A DNA stretch of 64,000 nt from contig NZ_JAUCMW010000002.1 in the NCBI RefSeq assembly GCF_030372765.1, positions 261,285-325,284 on the forward strand. Reading direction: 5' to 3'. The DNA is from Labilibaculum sp. K2S. GTDB lineage: Bacteria > Bacteroidota > Bacteroidia > Bacteroidales > Marinifilaceae. This document shows, in pieces, positions 46,641 through 54,965 of this stretch. The notes below the pieces were generated by a model. That model had not been told where the DNA came from and did no database searches. It was given only the letters and a program-made list of their open reading frames with translations. Position numbers and translations under genes: made by a program. Positions within the stretch are counted from its first letter, which is position 1; each line of letters begins with the position of its first letter.

Positions 46641-47267
46641 TCAAACACCCTTAAATGAACACTCTTTTTGTTTCTCAATAAATGATTTCACCCTTTGAAC
46701 CGTGGATTTTGATTTTTTTACAATCTTCGCCGTGTTTCGTATAGACTTGCCATCGTTTAGCATTTCGATAATATCAGAATGTTGCTCTAAATATTTTTCA
46801 TTGCTCATTTTTCCTTTTCCAGCATGAAGCTGGTAAACCTCTTTTATTTTAGCAACGGCAATACCTTGTCTTTGGGCTTCTCGATTACTCATGTAATCCA
46901 TTTCGGCTAATGATGCCATAATTCCAGTCATAAGAGTAAAAAAGAAATCATCCTTTCCGTTTTTTTTGCTTTTCAATCCATGCCTAACTATTTCAATCGT
47001 GCAGTCCTGTTTTACAAGCGTGTTTATTGTTTCAACAATATCAAACGTATCTCTTCCAAGTCTGTTTATATCTTCAACAATCACATAGTTAATTTCCTTG
47101 TTTGCCACATCTTTTAAAAGTTTTGAACCCTGCTTTCTTTCTTTAAACGGGATTCGTCCGCTTATCTTCTCAATGTAGGCCTTGCCTTGTATGATTTCTT
47201 CCTGTCTGCCTGTGTTTTGTCCTTCGGTTGAAACTCTTATATAAGTGGCTTTTTTTACTGTATCCAT
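46641..47267 (-). CDS. serine recombinase (resolvase/invertase type)
   Basis: 208 residues. The N-terminal catalytic domain has the nucleophile Ser in YIRVSTEGQNTGRQ and the following IVEDINRLGRDTFDIVETI; a C-terminal HTH (SIRNTAKIVKKSKSTVQRVKSF) binds DNA. It is the size of Tn3/Hin-type resolvases. It may resolve multimers or invert a segment; I did not find an obvious inverted-repeat pair around it. Confidence 0.9.
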   Translation of the reverse strand: MDTVKKATYIRVSTEGQNTGRQEEIIQGKAYIEKISGRIPFKERKQGSKLLKDVANKEINYVIVEDINRLGRDTFDIVETINTLVKQDCTIEIVRHGLKSKKNGKDDFFFTLMTGIMASLAEMDYMSNREAQRQGIAVAKIKEVYQLHAGKGKMSNEKYLEQHSDIIEMLNDGKSIRNTAKIVKKSKSTVQRVKSFIEKQKECSFKGV

Positions 47268-47384
47268 ATCGGGGTCAATTTTAGAGTGGGTTCGTTTTTC
47301 ATTGTTTTGATTGGGAAAAAATCAATATTCCCTTTGTTTTCAGGCTCAAACTAGACTATACCCTATTTTGAACCTGTTTTGTGT

Positions 47385-47576
47385 TTATTCGTATTTAGTA
47401 TTCATATCGGTTACTTTCTCAATAATGTACTTTGCCTGATTCTCGAACAAAATAGGTTTGCCAAAAATCAGTTTTTGAAATTCAGGATTTAAGTTTCGTA
47501 TTCTTCGGGAAAGAGTGGATACTGAAATTTCCAATTCCTTCGCAATTTCTTTTCGGTTCGTTGTTTTGTATTTCAT
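47385..47576 (-). CDS. small HTH protein
   Basis: 63 residues with an HTH (NRKEIAKELEISVSTLSRRI). It resembles small excisionase- or regulator-type proteins of mobile elements and lies 2 bp after the 41-residue zinc-ribbon gene. Not recognised further. Confidence 0.55.
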   Translation of the reverse strand: MKYKTTNRKEIAKELEISVSTLSRRIRNLNPEFQKLIFGKPILFENQAKYIIEKVTDMNTKYE

Positions 47577-47578
47577 AG

Positions 47579-47704
47579 TTATTTAGGGTTTAATGAGGTT
47601 TTACAAAATGAACAAGTGTTTTCTGTTTTTATATCGATCTGAGCCCCACAATTGGTACAAGTCTCAAAAACTTCATGATTAGATATTTTATTATTCGCTT
47701 TCAT
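47579..47704 (-). CDS. 41-residue zinc-ribbon protein
   Basis: Contains CTNCGAQIDIKTENTCSFC, a CxxC...CxxC zinc ribbon. The ATG at 47704 overlaps the end of the broken gene 47691-47897, and the stop is 2 bp before the HTH gene, so it fits the packed gene order. Confidence 0.55.
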   Translation of the reverse strand: MKANNKISNHEVFETCTNCGAQIDIKTENTCSFCKTSLNPK

Positions 47705-47897
47705 TTCCTAATGCTTTTTCATATCGATCAACTAATTCGGATAAAATCATATCTGTATCAGTAATTTCAGGAGGAACACACATTATGTGACTTCTCCCAC
47801 CTGTTCTAGCCATTTCGGATATTTGATGTCTAACTTTTTAAATTAAAACATCATTTGGCATTTCAGCCTGTAGTTTTTTTAATTCGTCTGTAGTCAT
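47691..47897 (-). pseudogene. small gene interrupted by an in-frame TAA
   Basis: From the ATG at 47897 the frame reads 19 residues (MTTDELKKLQAEMPNDVLI), meets TAA, and continues in the same frame for about 48 residues (KVRHQISEMARTGGRSHIM, then PPEITDTDMILSEL) to a stop at 47691-47693. The continuation is protein-like, so this looks like a recent nonsense mutation. Confidence 0.6.
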
Positions 47898-47902
47898 GAT
47901 TT

Positions 47903-48106
47903 TTATTTAAGTAATTCAATAAATTTATCGTTGAGTGTATTTCCAGCTTTTATCTTTCCTTCATTCAAAAGCTCTCGAAGTGCTTTTCCAATCTGACTGC
48001 CTAATTCTGCCTTAAGCTCCAAATACATCACATGGGTAGGAAACTGTTTGCCTAGTATCTTCTCTTTGGTAATCCTTTCCAAGTTTTCTAATACAATTTG
48101 CTTCAT
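47903..48106 (-). CDS. small helical protein
   Basis: 67 residues, all-helical (MKQIVLENLERITKEKILGK), with a winged-helix-like tail (LRELLNEGKIKAGNTLND). It overlaps the Rep gene by 4 bp. Possibly a Rep partner; unknown. Confidence 0.55.
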   Translation of the reverse strand: MKQIVLENLERITKEKILGKQFPTHVMYLELKAELGSQIGKALRELLNEGKIKAGNTLNDKFIELLK

Positions 48107-49590
48107 GGTGTCGGTATTGGGTTAAATTCTTTACTTTCTGTTTTCTTTTCGAATTCATTCAGGAAGAACCTGGCTTCTGATCCGTGGTAATATTTTTTCT
48201 TTCCTCCTATGGTCACCACTATTGAGGTTTTCCGGCTGGGAACTCCCTTTATCTTTTTTCTATTGGGGTTGGTAGTCCTGACTAAGCTCAGTTCACTACC
48301 TAGTTTTTTAATCAGGTGTAGTATCTCCTTTTCTTTTTCACTTCGTTTGGCTTTCCTTTTCTCGGACACTTTCAGGTTATAGGCTTTATCCCTGCATTTC
48401 CTGTTATGGGAACAGTACTTTGATTCTTTCTTCTGGTGGGAAATATCCGCTCCACAACACAAACAATATTTTTTTTCTTTCACCTCACTTTGTTCGGTTG
48501 AATCCGCACATACAATACAATGTGTATTCGTCCCCTTTTTTACTGCGTTTTCGGTATTGTTCCAGTTTTCAAGGCTTTCAAATCCGGTGTATTCGTCCCC
48601 TTTTTTACTGCGTGAAAACCTTTTTAATTCGAATGAAATCAAGCCTTTCAGAATGTTTTTAATGTTACGGTTTGCATACTTGTCAATCAGCTTTTCAAGC
48701 AACACTTTATTTCTAAGCCTTTCTTTTCTGCTTCGCTCATCTTTTATCCACCAATCGGGATTACGTAAGTCTTTAAACTTGCTTTTGTATTTGGCCGGTA
48801 GTTTTCGGGTGGTTTTGATTTGCTCCCATTCAAAAAAGATTGTTTCATCGATGGGTTTCAGGAACTTATCTAATATTAGCTTGCTTAGTTTTTCCCTGTC
48901 TAAAAGGTCGTTCAGGGTGAAAATCTTGTAACTTTCCACCGCTCTCATTCGGGTGAATTTGGTTTCAACCCTTAAGAGTTCAGCTTGTATTTTTGATTGC
49001 TCCGCTTTATCGTAGAATTTGTAAGTGGCATTGGTCGTATTGTAGGTGTATCCATAGCCGATTTTTCCGTTTAGCTCCATATCGGAGCGTTCCGCCCCTC
49101 GGCAATAAAGGATACTTTCCAAAAAAGTTTTAGTATCAATTTTACTATTTGAAGTATCTAGGTTTAAACCGATCTCGAAACTTTTTAATCGGGTTTTTTC
49201 CGCTTCGATTCCAAAAACTTTTAATTGACTAACTGCTTTCTGTAAATCCTCATAGGTAAAGCGGTTAGCATTGTTTTGTCCGTTGTTGTAAAACTTGTGA
49301 ATCGAGCCTTTAAGCTTGGCTTTTCCTCTTGGTTCCAGAATAAAATCTAAACCCCTGTAATGGGCTTTTCTGCTTCCCAGCTCTTCACCGGAACCAACCG
49401 AGGTAAGCACCGAAAATTCAAGTTCCGGTATTTGTTCCCAAGTACTTGGATTGAAATTTAAAAGCTCTATGGAAATGCCGTCTATCAAGGTGAGTAGATG
49501 AGTGAAATGTGGTGAGTTAATTGTCTTAAAATGTATGTGTATGCGTACCCTAAAGACGTGCGTTTTTATTTTCCAAAAATGGAAATTCAA
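48103..49590 (-). CDS. rolling-circle-type replication initiator (phage/plasmid II/X-like)
   Basis: Up to 495 residues. The core (about 100-280) has the phage CRI/X pattern: FEIGLNLDTSNSK, TYKFYDKAEQ and the LRVETKFTRM strand typical of filamentous-phage gpII/X and related plasmid Rep proteins. The C-terminus has CLCCGADISHQKKESKYCSH, a zinc finger shared with other element proteins. Four 26-bp repeats (48522-48547, 48587-48612, 49537-49562, 49615-49640) lie within and upstream of it. The first 35 codons overlap a repeat and do not look conserved, so a TTG start at 49488 (LIDGISIELLN) is an alternative. A nicking role is inferred from family. Confidence 0.75.
   Translation of the reverse strand: MNFHFWKIKTHVFRVRIHIHFKTINSPHFTHLLTLIDGISIELLNFNPSTWEQIPELEFSVLTSVGSGEELGSRKAHYRGLDFILEPRGKAKLKGSIHKFYNNGQNNANRFTYEDLQKAVSQLKVFGIEAEKTRLKSFEIGLNLDTSNSKIDTKTFLESILYCRGAERSDMELNGKIGYGYTYNTTNATYKFYDKAEQSKIQAELLRVETKFTRMRAVESYKIFTLNDLLDREKLSKLILDKFLKPIDETIFFEWEQIKTTRKLPAKYKSKFKDLRNPDWWIKDERSRKERLRNKVLLEKLIDKYANRNIKNILKGLISFELKRFSRSKKGDEYTGFESLENWNNTENAVKKGTNTHCIVCADSTEQSEVKEKKYCLCCGADISHQKKESKYCSHNRKCRDKAYNLKVSEKRKAKRSEKEKEILHLIKKLGSELSLVRTTNPNRKKIKGVPSRKTSIVVTIGGKKKYYHGSEARFFLNEFEKKTESKEFNPIPTP
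48522..48547. repeat. 26-bp Rep-region repeat, copy 1
   Basis: Sequence GTGTATTCGTCCCC then TTTTTTACTGCG. Copies at 48587-48612 and 49615-49640 differ by one base at most. Inside the Rep gene, copies 1 and 2 are read in different frames (VKKGTNT and SKKGDEYT), so DNA, not protein, is conserved. Confidence 0.8.
48587..48612. repeat. 26-bp Rep-region repeat, copy 2
   Basis: Identical to copy 1 over 26 bases, 65 bp away. Confidence 0.8.
49537..49562. repeat. 26-bp Rep-region repeat, copy 4 (degenerate)
   Basis: Shares GTGTAT, CGTACCCT and the terminal TGCG with copy 3, but the middle is AAAGACG instead of TTTTTAC. Confidence 0.55.
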
Positions 49591-49614
49591 AAAAAATACA
49601 GACTTTAAAAGTCT

Positions 49615-49640
49615 GTGTATTCGTACCCTTTTTTACTGCG
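49615..49640. repeat. 26-bp Rep-region repeat, copy 3
   Basis: One base different from copies 1-2 (A for C at the CGT(A/C)CCC position). Lies 25 bp upstream of the Rep ORF. Confidence 0.8.
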
Positions 49641-49684
49641 TGTTTCGCTCTGGATTATCAGTAAATACGAAGCATAAAGCCGAT

Positions 49685-49936
49685 TTAAGAAAAACCGTTT
49701 TGCAAGCCCATAACAACAAAGCCTTTTTCAATCCCAAAGCTCCCACCCTCTAAAATGTAGGTGACTTTCTTTTCGATTACCCTACCTGTGAATGATTGAA
49801 TAGAAATGCTGTATTCTGCAAGAATTAAAATATCTCCCACCTCGAAGCCTCTGTCATTTTTGCGGACTTCAAAAGTCTTGGTTCCTTTTGCCACTTCTTC
49901 GAAGTATTTAGGCCAAATCTTTAAAAGATGTTTCAT
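49685..49936 (-). CDS. DUF3850 / ASCH-type protein
   Basis: 83 residues: HLLKIWPKYFEEVAKGTKTF, EVRKNDRGFEVGDILIL and a C-terminal Y-I-L-E-G-G-x-F-G-I-x-x-G match DUF3850, an ASCH/PUA-like fold seen in phages and plasmids and thought to bind RNA or modified nucleotides. It overlaps the next gene by 4 bp. Confidence 0.85.
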   Translation of the reverse strand: MKHLLKIWPKYFEEVAKGTKTFEVRKNDRGFEVGDILILAEYSISIQSFTGRVIEKKVTYILEGGSFGIEKGFVVMGLQNGFS

Positions 49937-50097
49937 GATAATTGCTTTTTTGCTGGTTCAGCAAAGCTGAATTGTAGAGTTAAACACATTATTAGAGTAA
50001 TGATATGCTGATATGCTCCAATGATAATTCCGATTAAAGCCATTATGGCAAGAAATAGGAATAGCACCCGAAATGCTTTATTAATTGTTTTTTCCAT
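49933..50097 (-). CDS. small membrane protein
   Basis: 54 residues from the ATG at 50097 (MEKTINKAFRVLFLFL), with one or two hydrophobic segments. A frame start at 50139 is possible but the later ATG fits the overlap with the 77-residue gene better. Unknown role in the early region. Confidence 0.5.
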   Translation of the reverse strand: MEKTINKAFRVLFLFLAIMALIGIIIGAYQHIITLIMCLTLQFSFAEPAKKQLS

Positions 50098-50314
50098 AGT
50101 GATGTTTATTTTTTGGAGGGAATAAAATCTTTTTCTCAACTACCCATTTTTCAAATCTTCTTCGAAACAACTCCGTTTCGGTCATAGGTTTTGGTTTCAA
50201 TTGCTGGTCAACTTGCACACCTTTCCCTAACTGCTCAATAAGCTGTAACTTATCTTGATCAGTTAGATTCATGCTATCAATAACACTTAATACTATGTCG
50301 ACTGCTTTTGACAC
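50081..50314 (-). CDS. small helical protein, early region
   Basis: 77 residues with helical content (VDIVLSVIDSMNLTDQDKLQ) and a basic tail. It lies 1 bp after the stop of 50316-50528 and is likely co-transcribed with it. Unknown. Confidence 0.5.
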   Translation of the reverse strand: MSKAVDIVLSVIDSMNLTDQDKLQLIEQLGKGVQVDQQLKPKPMTETELFRRRFEKWVVEKKILFPPKNKHHYGKNN

Positions 50315-50315
50315 C

Positions 50316-50528
50316 CTACGAAACCCGTTTAATGGTTATTGACATACCTCGAGAACTTGTACTAAAACTAAAACCCGATTGCTTAAGACGTGTACACTTA
50401 ACTTTAATTTGATTAATCTCCCTTACATCAGTAATCAAGAAAGTTTTTTCATCATTCGGATTTAGACTCAACAAAGTCTCTTTCCAATTTACCGACATGA
50501 TAGGCTTGCATTCTTGTTTGTTTTCCAT
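50316..50528 (-). CDS. small protein, first early gene
   Basis: 70 residues: MENKQECKPIMSVNWKETLL with a C-terminal beta/basic segment (KCTRLKQSGFSFSTSSRGMS). It is divergent from the repressor gene and separated from it by the operator region, so it should be the first gene repressed in the lysogen (like cro or an early gene). Unknown function. Confidence 0.55.
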   Translation of the reverse strand: MENKQECKPIMSVNWKETLLSLNPNDEKTFLITDVREINQIKVKCTRLKQSGFSFSTSSRGMSITIKRVS

Positions 50529-50570
50529 AATTCTATTTTGTAATTTCGTTCGTAATCAGATTGCGAATAT

Positions 50571-50611
50571 ATAGACATATATCTCAATTAACAAATAAAC
50601 CATAGACATAT
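50571..50611. promoter_or_regulatory. repressor operators (ATAGACATAT repeats)
   Basis: ATAGACATAT at 50571-50580 and 50602-50611, with a third exact copy at 51262-51271 just after the repressor stop codon. The first two lie between the early genes and the repressor start (50618), the expected place for CI-type operators; the third could govern the following region. Confidence 0.7.
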
Positions 50612-50617
50612 TTCTAA

Positions 50618-51262
50618 ATGATTAAAGACAGAGTTTTAAAACACATTGACAGCTTGAACATTAGTAAGAGTAAGTTTTACAAGCTTACAGGCATACCAAA
50701 TGGCACTCTGGATAAAAAAACTGGTGTTTCGGAAATGTTTATTGAGAAATATGTCTCGACTTTTCCTGAGATTAATACAGCTTGGCTTATAACAGGAGAA
50801 GGAGAAATGCTGTTAAGTGGGGAAAATCAAAATTCACCCAGCGGAAGTTTTCAAGAAGAACGTATAATCACAATACCACTATACAATGCAGAAGCTTCAG
50901 CAGGTATTGGCGCATTACAGCTCAGCAATGAATATGTAATAGATAATTTACAAGTTCCTTTTGCACGTGAAAATGACATAGCTCTTACAATTGTTGGAGA
51001 TTCAATGACACCAGCAATGCAGAGCGGTGACATTGCAGTAGTTAGAGGCATGCCAAATTGGAGAGAATATTTAGACTACGGAAATATTTTTATTGTGGTA
51101 ACCGATAATGAAGTATATTGTAAAACCGTCTCAAAGAGTACCGAAAAGGATATTTTCACACTAAAAAGCTACAATACCAATTATGGTGATTTTGAAATAC
51201 CTAAAAAGTATATTTCTGAAATATATAAGGTAATTGGGATAATATCACAAAGGAGTTACTAA
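50618..51262 (+). CDS. CI/LexA-like repressor with S24 peptidase domain
   Basis: 214 residues. N-terminal HTH (ISKSKFYKLTGIPNGTLDKK), a linker with an Ala-Gly autocleavage site (EASAGIGA), and a C-terminal S24 peptidase with catalytic Ser in GDSMTPAMQSGDI and Lys in VYCKTVS. This is the phage-type repressor that self-cleaves in the SOS response, so the element is likely inducible. It faces the early genes across the ATAGACATAT operators. Confidence 0.93.
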   Translation: MIKDRVLKHIDSLNISKSKFYKLTGIPNGTLDKKTGVSEMFIEKYVSTFPEINTAWLITGEGEMLLSGENQNSPSGSFQEERIITIPLYNAEASAGIGALQLSNEYVIDNLQVPFARENDIALTIVGDSMTPAMQSGDIAVVRGMPNWREYLDYGNIFIVVTDNEVYCKTVSKSTEKDIFTLKSYNTNYGDFEIPKKYISEIYKVIGIISQRSY

Positions 51263-51531
51263 TAGACATATTACTACGACAAATTCAACATAGCTTGCGA
51301 AAATTACTTCCTAAACAGGATGAATAATACAATTTTGATTCCAAATATAAATGGAATAAATGCTATTGCGTTTATTTAGAAGTTGTATTTAGGCTTGCCC
51401 CTCATTAAGCTCTTTTAGCTTCTGCCTTTCCTCCAAAAATTAAAAGAGCTTTCATTTGCAATCGCTCAATAGATATCCCGAAATCCTAAATAGATATCCT
51501 TTTTTCATATATTTGTATCAACAAATTCTAA
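51263..51531 (+). other. intergenic with cassette-edge-like sequence
   Basis: About 270 bp. It holds operator copy 3, a hairpin AAGCTCTTTTA/TAAAAGAGCTT (51407-51417 and 51441-51451), and the TGCCTTTCC-CTCCAAA-AAAAGAGCTTTCATT segment (51397-51457) that resembles 57099-57165 at the other side of the defence operon. TAGATAT repeats near 51470-51500 may be operators of the following gene. Confidence 0.5.
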
Positions 51532-51756
51532 ATGATGACAGAATTAGGAGAATTTTTTAATAAGAAATCTGTTAATAAAGCAGAAATTTCAAGAAGAACT
51601 AGAATCAACACTTCAAGACTTAGTGAGTTAAGCCTTAATAGAAAAGCTAGGCTAACGGCAGAAGAGGTTGTTTTAATTGCGAAAGCTATGGATATTGAGC
51701 CTGCTATTTTATTAATGGAAGTTTGTAAAAATGTTGAACTAGTAACAGAGAAATAA
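51532..51756 (+). CDS. small XRE-type regulator of the defence operon
   Basis: 74 residues with an HTH (SVNKAEISRRTRINTSRLSEL, about residues 12-33) and the ASE-type EEVVLIAKAMDIEPAIL. Its stop overlaps the ATG of the GHKL gene by one base (TAATG). Small HTH proteins at the head of restriction-modification operons act as controller proteins; that role is inferred from position. Confidence 0.75.
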   Translation: MMTELGEFFNKKSVNKAEISRRTRINTSRLSELSLNRKARLTAEEVVLIAKAMDIEPAILLMEVCKNVELVTEK

Positions 51757-54320
51757 TGTCAAAAGTTGAGTTCACTGTATCAGCAAGGACGGTTAGATTA
51801 ATTGGTCGTGAAAATGTAGCCAATGCAGAAGGTGCTATAATTGAACTGGTTAAAAATTCATATGATGCAGATGCAAAATGCTGTATTGTATATTTTGACA
51901 ACAAATATAATTCTCCTCCAATTGAACTTTCAAAAGAGGAATTTGAACATTTTTCTTCGGAGAATGAAAATATTAAAAATGTATATCACCCCAACTTACT
52001 TGGCAGTTTTTCTTTGATAGAAAAATTAGAGAAAGAAATAGAAAAAAACATTTCTCAATTCTTTCGTTCCAAAACATCACTTTATATTATCGACAATGGT
52101 GAAGGAATGGACAATGATATTATCCGAAAAAGATGGATGCACATTGGTACAGATTTCAAATTAAACGACATTTATACACCCAATGGAAGAATTCGGTCAG
52201 GAGCTAAAGGTATTGGACGTTTTGCTCTTGATAGATTAGGTGATAATGGTGAAATGGTTACATTACCAAATAAAATTACACAACCAGATAACACCTTCAA
52301 ACCAAATATATCTTCTCTTGGCTTTAAATGGAATGTTGATTGGTCTGATTTTGAAAAAGAGAATGCAATCATTGGAAAAGTTACAGCAGATTTATTTGAA
52401 GTTAATAATATGAACTTTAATGATGAAATTGTAAATTCTGTAGACAATAAGCGGATTGAGGAAGTTGTAAATTGCGAATTCAATAATGGCACTATTCTAA
52501 AGGTGACCAATCTGCGTGATGATTGGAACGAAAAAAATGTACGTAGAATATTCAATAGCCTTGAGATATTAACACCTCCAGAAGGACAACGGGAGTTTTC
52601 AATTCATTTATTTTCAAATGCTCAGCCTGAAGATTTTGGTAAAATTGACAATTCTGATTTTAATGATTACGATTATAAGATTCAAGCAAGTTTTTTGAAC
52701 GATACAGAAAAGAATATAGAAATTACAATTGAAAGAAATGAAATCGACTGGGAACTTTTAGACAAAGATTTATTTCAGGAAGAAGATATGAAATCTTACC
52801 CTTTTGATGCTGACACAATTAAAAAGAGTACTTTTACATTATATAGAACGCTCTATGATTTCTTTCCAGGCTATAAAGAAGAACTTGGAGAGTTGGCGGA
52901 GGAAAAGTTTAATATGTTAGGGCAATTTGAATTTAATTTCTATTTTTTAAAGCGCTCAATATCAAGCATTGACCAAACAAAGTTTTTCCAAAAGGATATC
53001 TCAAAATCTAGGCGAGACAATTGGTATAAAAAATTTGGAGGAATTAGAGTTTTCAGAGACAGTTTTAGAGTTCGTCCATTTGGTGAATTAAATAGTAGCT
53101 TTTATGATTGGCTCGCTCTTGGGGAGAGACAAGCAAGTAGCCCAGCTGCGGTTAGTAGAAAGAATCAATGGCGAACTAGACCATACAATGTTGCTGGGAA
53201 TGTTCATATTTCAAGGATCTTCAATCTTGAATTGCAAGATAAATCAAGCCGTGAAGGGCTTCAAGAAAATGAGACTTTCAACTTACTTAGAGAGGTGTTA
53301 CTTAAAATCATTAAGATTTTTGAAGATGATAGAAGTACTATTGCATACAATTTGGATGTTCTAGAAACTAAAAAGAATAAAGTTAAAGAAGCCATTGAAA
53401 ATGCTAACCGCATACTTGAAGAAGAAAAAAAGGAAAAAGAAGAACAGTTAAAAAGGGAAAAAGCAGGTAAACATCCAAATCCAAAGAAGGATAAAACTTT
53501 AGAGCAATTAGAAAAAGAAAATCAAGACTTTAAAACAAGTTTTGAAGCGCTAAAGAAGGAACAAGAGTTTTCTGTAAATAAAGAAGCGCGACTACAATCG
53601 TTAGCTAGTACTGGAATATTATTTACAAGTTTTGCTCATGAACTTGCTGCAATAAGGAATGATTTGGATAGTCAAATTCCTTTCTTAAGAAAATATATCA
53701 ATGAGTTAAATATTGATCTTAGCGAATTAATTAAGCACAAAAATCCATTGTATTGGGCAGGTCAAATAGAAGAAACAGATGTGATAATTAAACAGTGGTA
53801 TGATTTTGTTTTGAATAAAATAAATAGAAAAAAACATTTATCAAAACCTCAGAGCATAGTAAGTTATTTAAACTCGTTAACATCGCAGTGGCAGAACTTA
53901 ATCAATACCAACGGTATTGTTGTTGATTTTAGCCCGAATCTATACGATGAAGTATTTACTTTTTCAGAAATTGAGTTTAACTCAGTTTTTGATAATTTAA
54001 TAGTAAATTCTGTTGATGCTTTCTCTAGACCTGGATTTAAGGGAGAAAAGAATATCAACATTAATCTAACTGATAATGACAATTCAATATTAATTGAATA
54101 TAAAGATTCCGGACCAGGTCTAATTGAAGCTTATAAAAAAGAACCTTATAGAATATTAGAGTTTAATGAGTCTTCAAAAATAAATAAACAGGGTGAACAA
54201 GAGGGAACAGGTGTCGGTATGTGGATTGTTAAGAATACTGTAAATGAATACAAAGGAACTTTGAAAATAGACACTACTGTTGAAGGATTTAAAGTTTTAA
54301 TTGAATTCCCAAAGAAATAG
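51756..54320 (+). CDS. double-GHKL ATPase, sensor of a restriction-modification-like system
   Basis: 854 residues. First GHKL ATPase: EGAIIELVKNSYDADA (about 25-40), DNGEGM (about 112), GAKGIGRFALDRLG (about 149), most like the Hsp90/MORC/MutL branch. A long coiled coil at about 540-620 leads to FAHELAAIRNDL near 626, placed like a HisKA box. Second GHKL: NSVFDNLIVNSVDAF (about 740), DSGPGL (about 785), GTGVGMWIVKN (about 818), of histidine-kinase type. Two ATPase modules in one soluble chain is unusual. With the receiver protein next to it, it may form a phosphorelay that senses infection (inference). Confidence 0.88.
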   Translation: MSKVEFTVSARTVRLIGRENVANAEGAIIELVKNSYDADAKCCIVYFDNKYNSPPIELSKEEFEHFSSENENIKNVYHPNLLGSFSLIEKLEKEIEKNISQFFRSKTSLYIIDNGEGMDNDIIRKRWMHIGTDFKLNDIYTPNGRIRSGAKGIGRFALDRLGDNGEMVTLPNKITQPDNTFKPNISSLGFKWNVDWSDFEKENAIIGKVTADLFEVNNMNFNDEIVNSVDNKRIEEVVNCEFNNGTILKVTNLRDDWNEKNVRRIFNSLEILTPPEGQREFSIHLFSNAQPEDFGKIDNSDFNDYDYKIQASFLNDTEKNIEITIERNEIDWELLDKDLFQEEDMKSYPFDADTIKKSTFTLYRTLYDFFPGYKEELGELAEEKFNMLGQFEFNFYFLKRSISSIDQTKFFQKDISKSRRDNWYKKFGGIRVFRDSFRVRPFGELNSSFYDWLALGERQASSPAAVSRKNQWRTRPYNVAGNVHISRIFNLELQDKSSREGLQENETFNLLREVLLKIIKIFEDDRSTIAYNLDVLETKKNKVKEAIENANRILEEEKKEKEEQLKREKAGKHPNPKKDKTLEQLEKENQDFKTSFEALKKEQEFSVNKEARLQSLASTGILFTSFAHELAAIRNDLDSQIPFLRKYINELNIDLSELIKHKNPLYWAGQIEETDVIIKQWYDFVLNKINRKKHLSKPQSIVSYLNSLTSQWQNLINTNGIVVDFSPNLYDEVFTFSEIEFNSVFDNLIVNSVDAFSRPGFKGEKNININLTDNDNSILIEYKDSGPGLIEAYKKEPYRILEFNESSKINKQGEQEGTGVGMWIVKNTVNEYKGTLKIDTTVEGFKVLIEFPKK

Positions 54321-54323
54321 AAT

Positions 54324-54965
54324 ATGACGAAATATAGATTAGGCATAATTGACGAATCAGAAAAAGATAGAACTAAAAGCATAGCTTTTTTTGAAGATGA
54401 TTTTGAGTGTATAGAACTATCCTTGGATGTTGAAAATGAAGATGAATTAATTAATCAAGTTATAGAGAATCAATTGGATGCAGTTGCAATTGATTACAAA
54501 TTAATAGATCATCCTAAATTAGATTTTAATGGCAATATCATTTTGAAAAAATTAATGGATGAAAGGTATAATTTCCCTGCCTTTATTTTAACAAATTTAG
54601 TCCCTGATGCTTCAGAAGAAAATATCGATGATTTTAGAATAATTTCAAAGAGGGCAATAAATCCAGAATCAACAGAAGGTGAAGAACTGTTAAAGAAGCT
54701 AAAAAACTATATAATAAAGTATTATAAAGAAATAGAAAAAAAAGAAGAAGAACTTTTTAACCTAATCCAAAAAGAACAGAAAGAAGAATTGAGTGACCCT
54801 GAAAGAGAAAAAATGATTGACTTAGATGATTTCTTAGAACATTCATTTAGTCAAAAATCAAAAATACCAACAGGATGGAAAAGACCTGAAGGTTTTGAAG
54901 GAATAGAAAAGATGAGAAAGCTAGCCGAAGAAATTTTAAAAGAAATAAAAGGAGAAGATGAATAA
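54324..54965 (+). CDS. receiver-domain protein with long helical tail
   Basis: 213 residues. A CheY-like receiver: acidic pocket D10-E11, phospho-acceptor D57 in AVAIDYKL, Thr in FILTN and Lys in ISKRA. No DNA-binding domain follows; instead there is a Glu/Lys-rich helix (about 125-165) and a short C-terminus (PTGWKRPEGFEGIEKM). It begins 3 bp after the GHKL gene and overlaps the HNH gene by 8 bp, so its partner is likely the GHKL kinase and its output is protein-protein, perhaps to the nuclease (inference). Confidence 0.85.
   Translation: MTKYRLGIIDESEKDRTKSIAFFEDDFECIELSLDVENEDELINQVIENQLDAVAIDYKLIDHPKLDFNGNIILKKLMDERYNFPAFILTNLVPDASEENIDDFRIISKRAINPESTEGEELLKKLKNYIIKYYKEIEKKEEELFNLIQKEQKEELSDPEREKMIDLDDFLEHSFSQKSKIPTGWKRPEGFEGIEKMRKLAEEILKEIKGEDE

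Noticed and set aside
46641-47267. Phase-variation invertible segment for the serine recombinase
   Set aside because: No paired inverted repeats flanking a promoter or gene were found close by.
48522-49640. CRISPR array
   Set aside because: Only three to four copies at irregular distances, two inside a gene; no cas gene.
51756-54965. Detocs system
   Set aside because: Detocs has a sensor, an intermediate and an effector with receiver domain; here the receiver protein has no effector domain and is followed by a nuclease and a methyltransferase.
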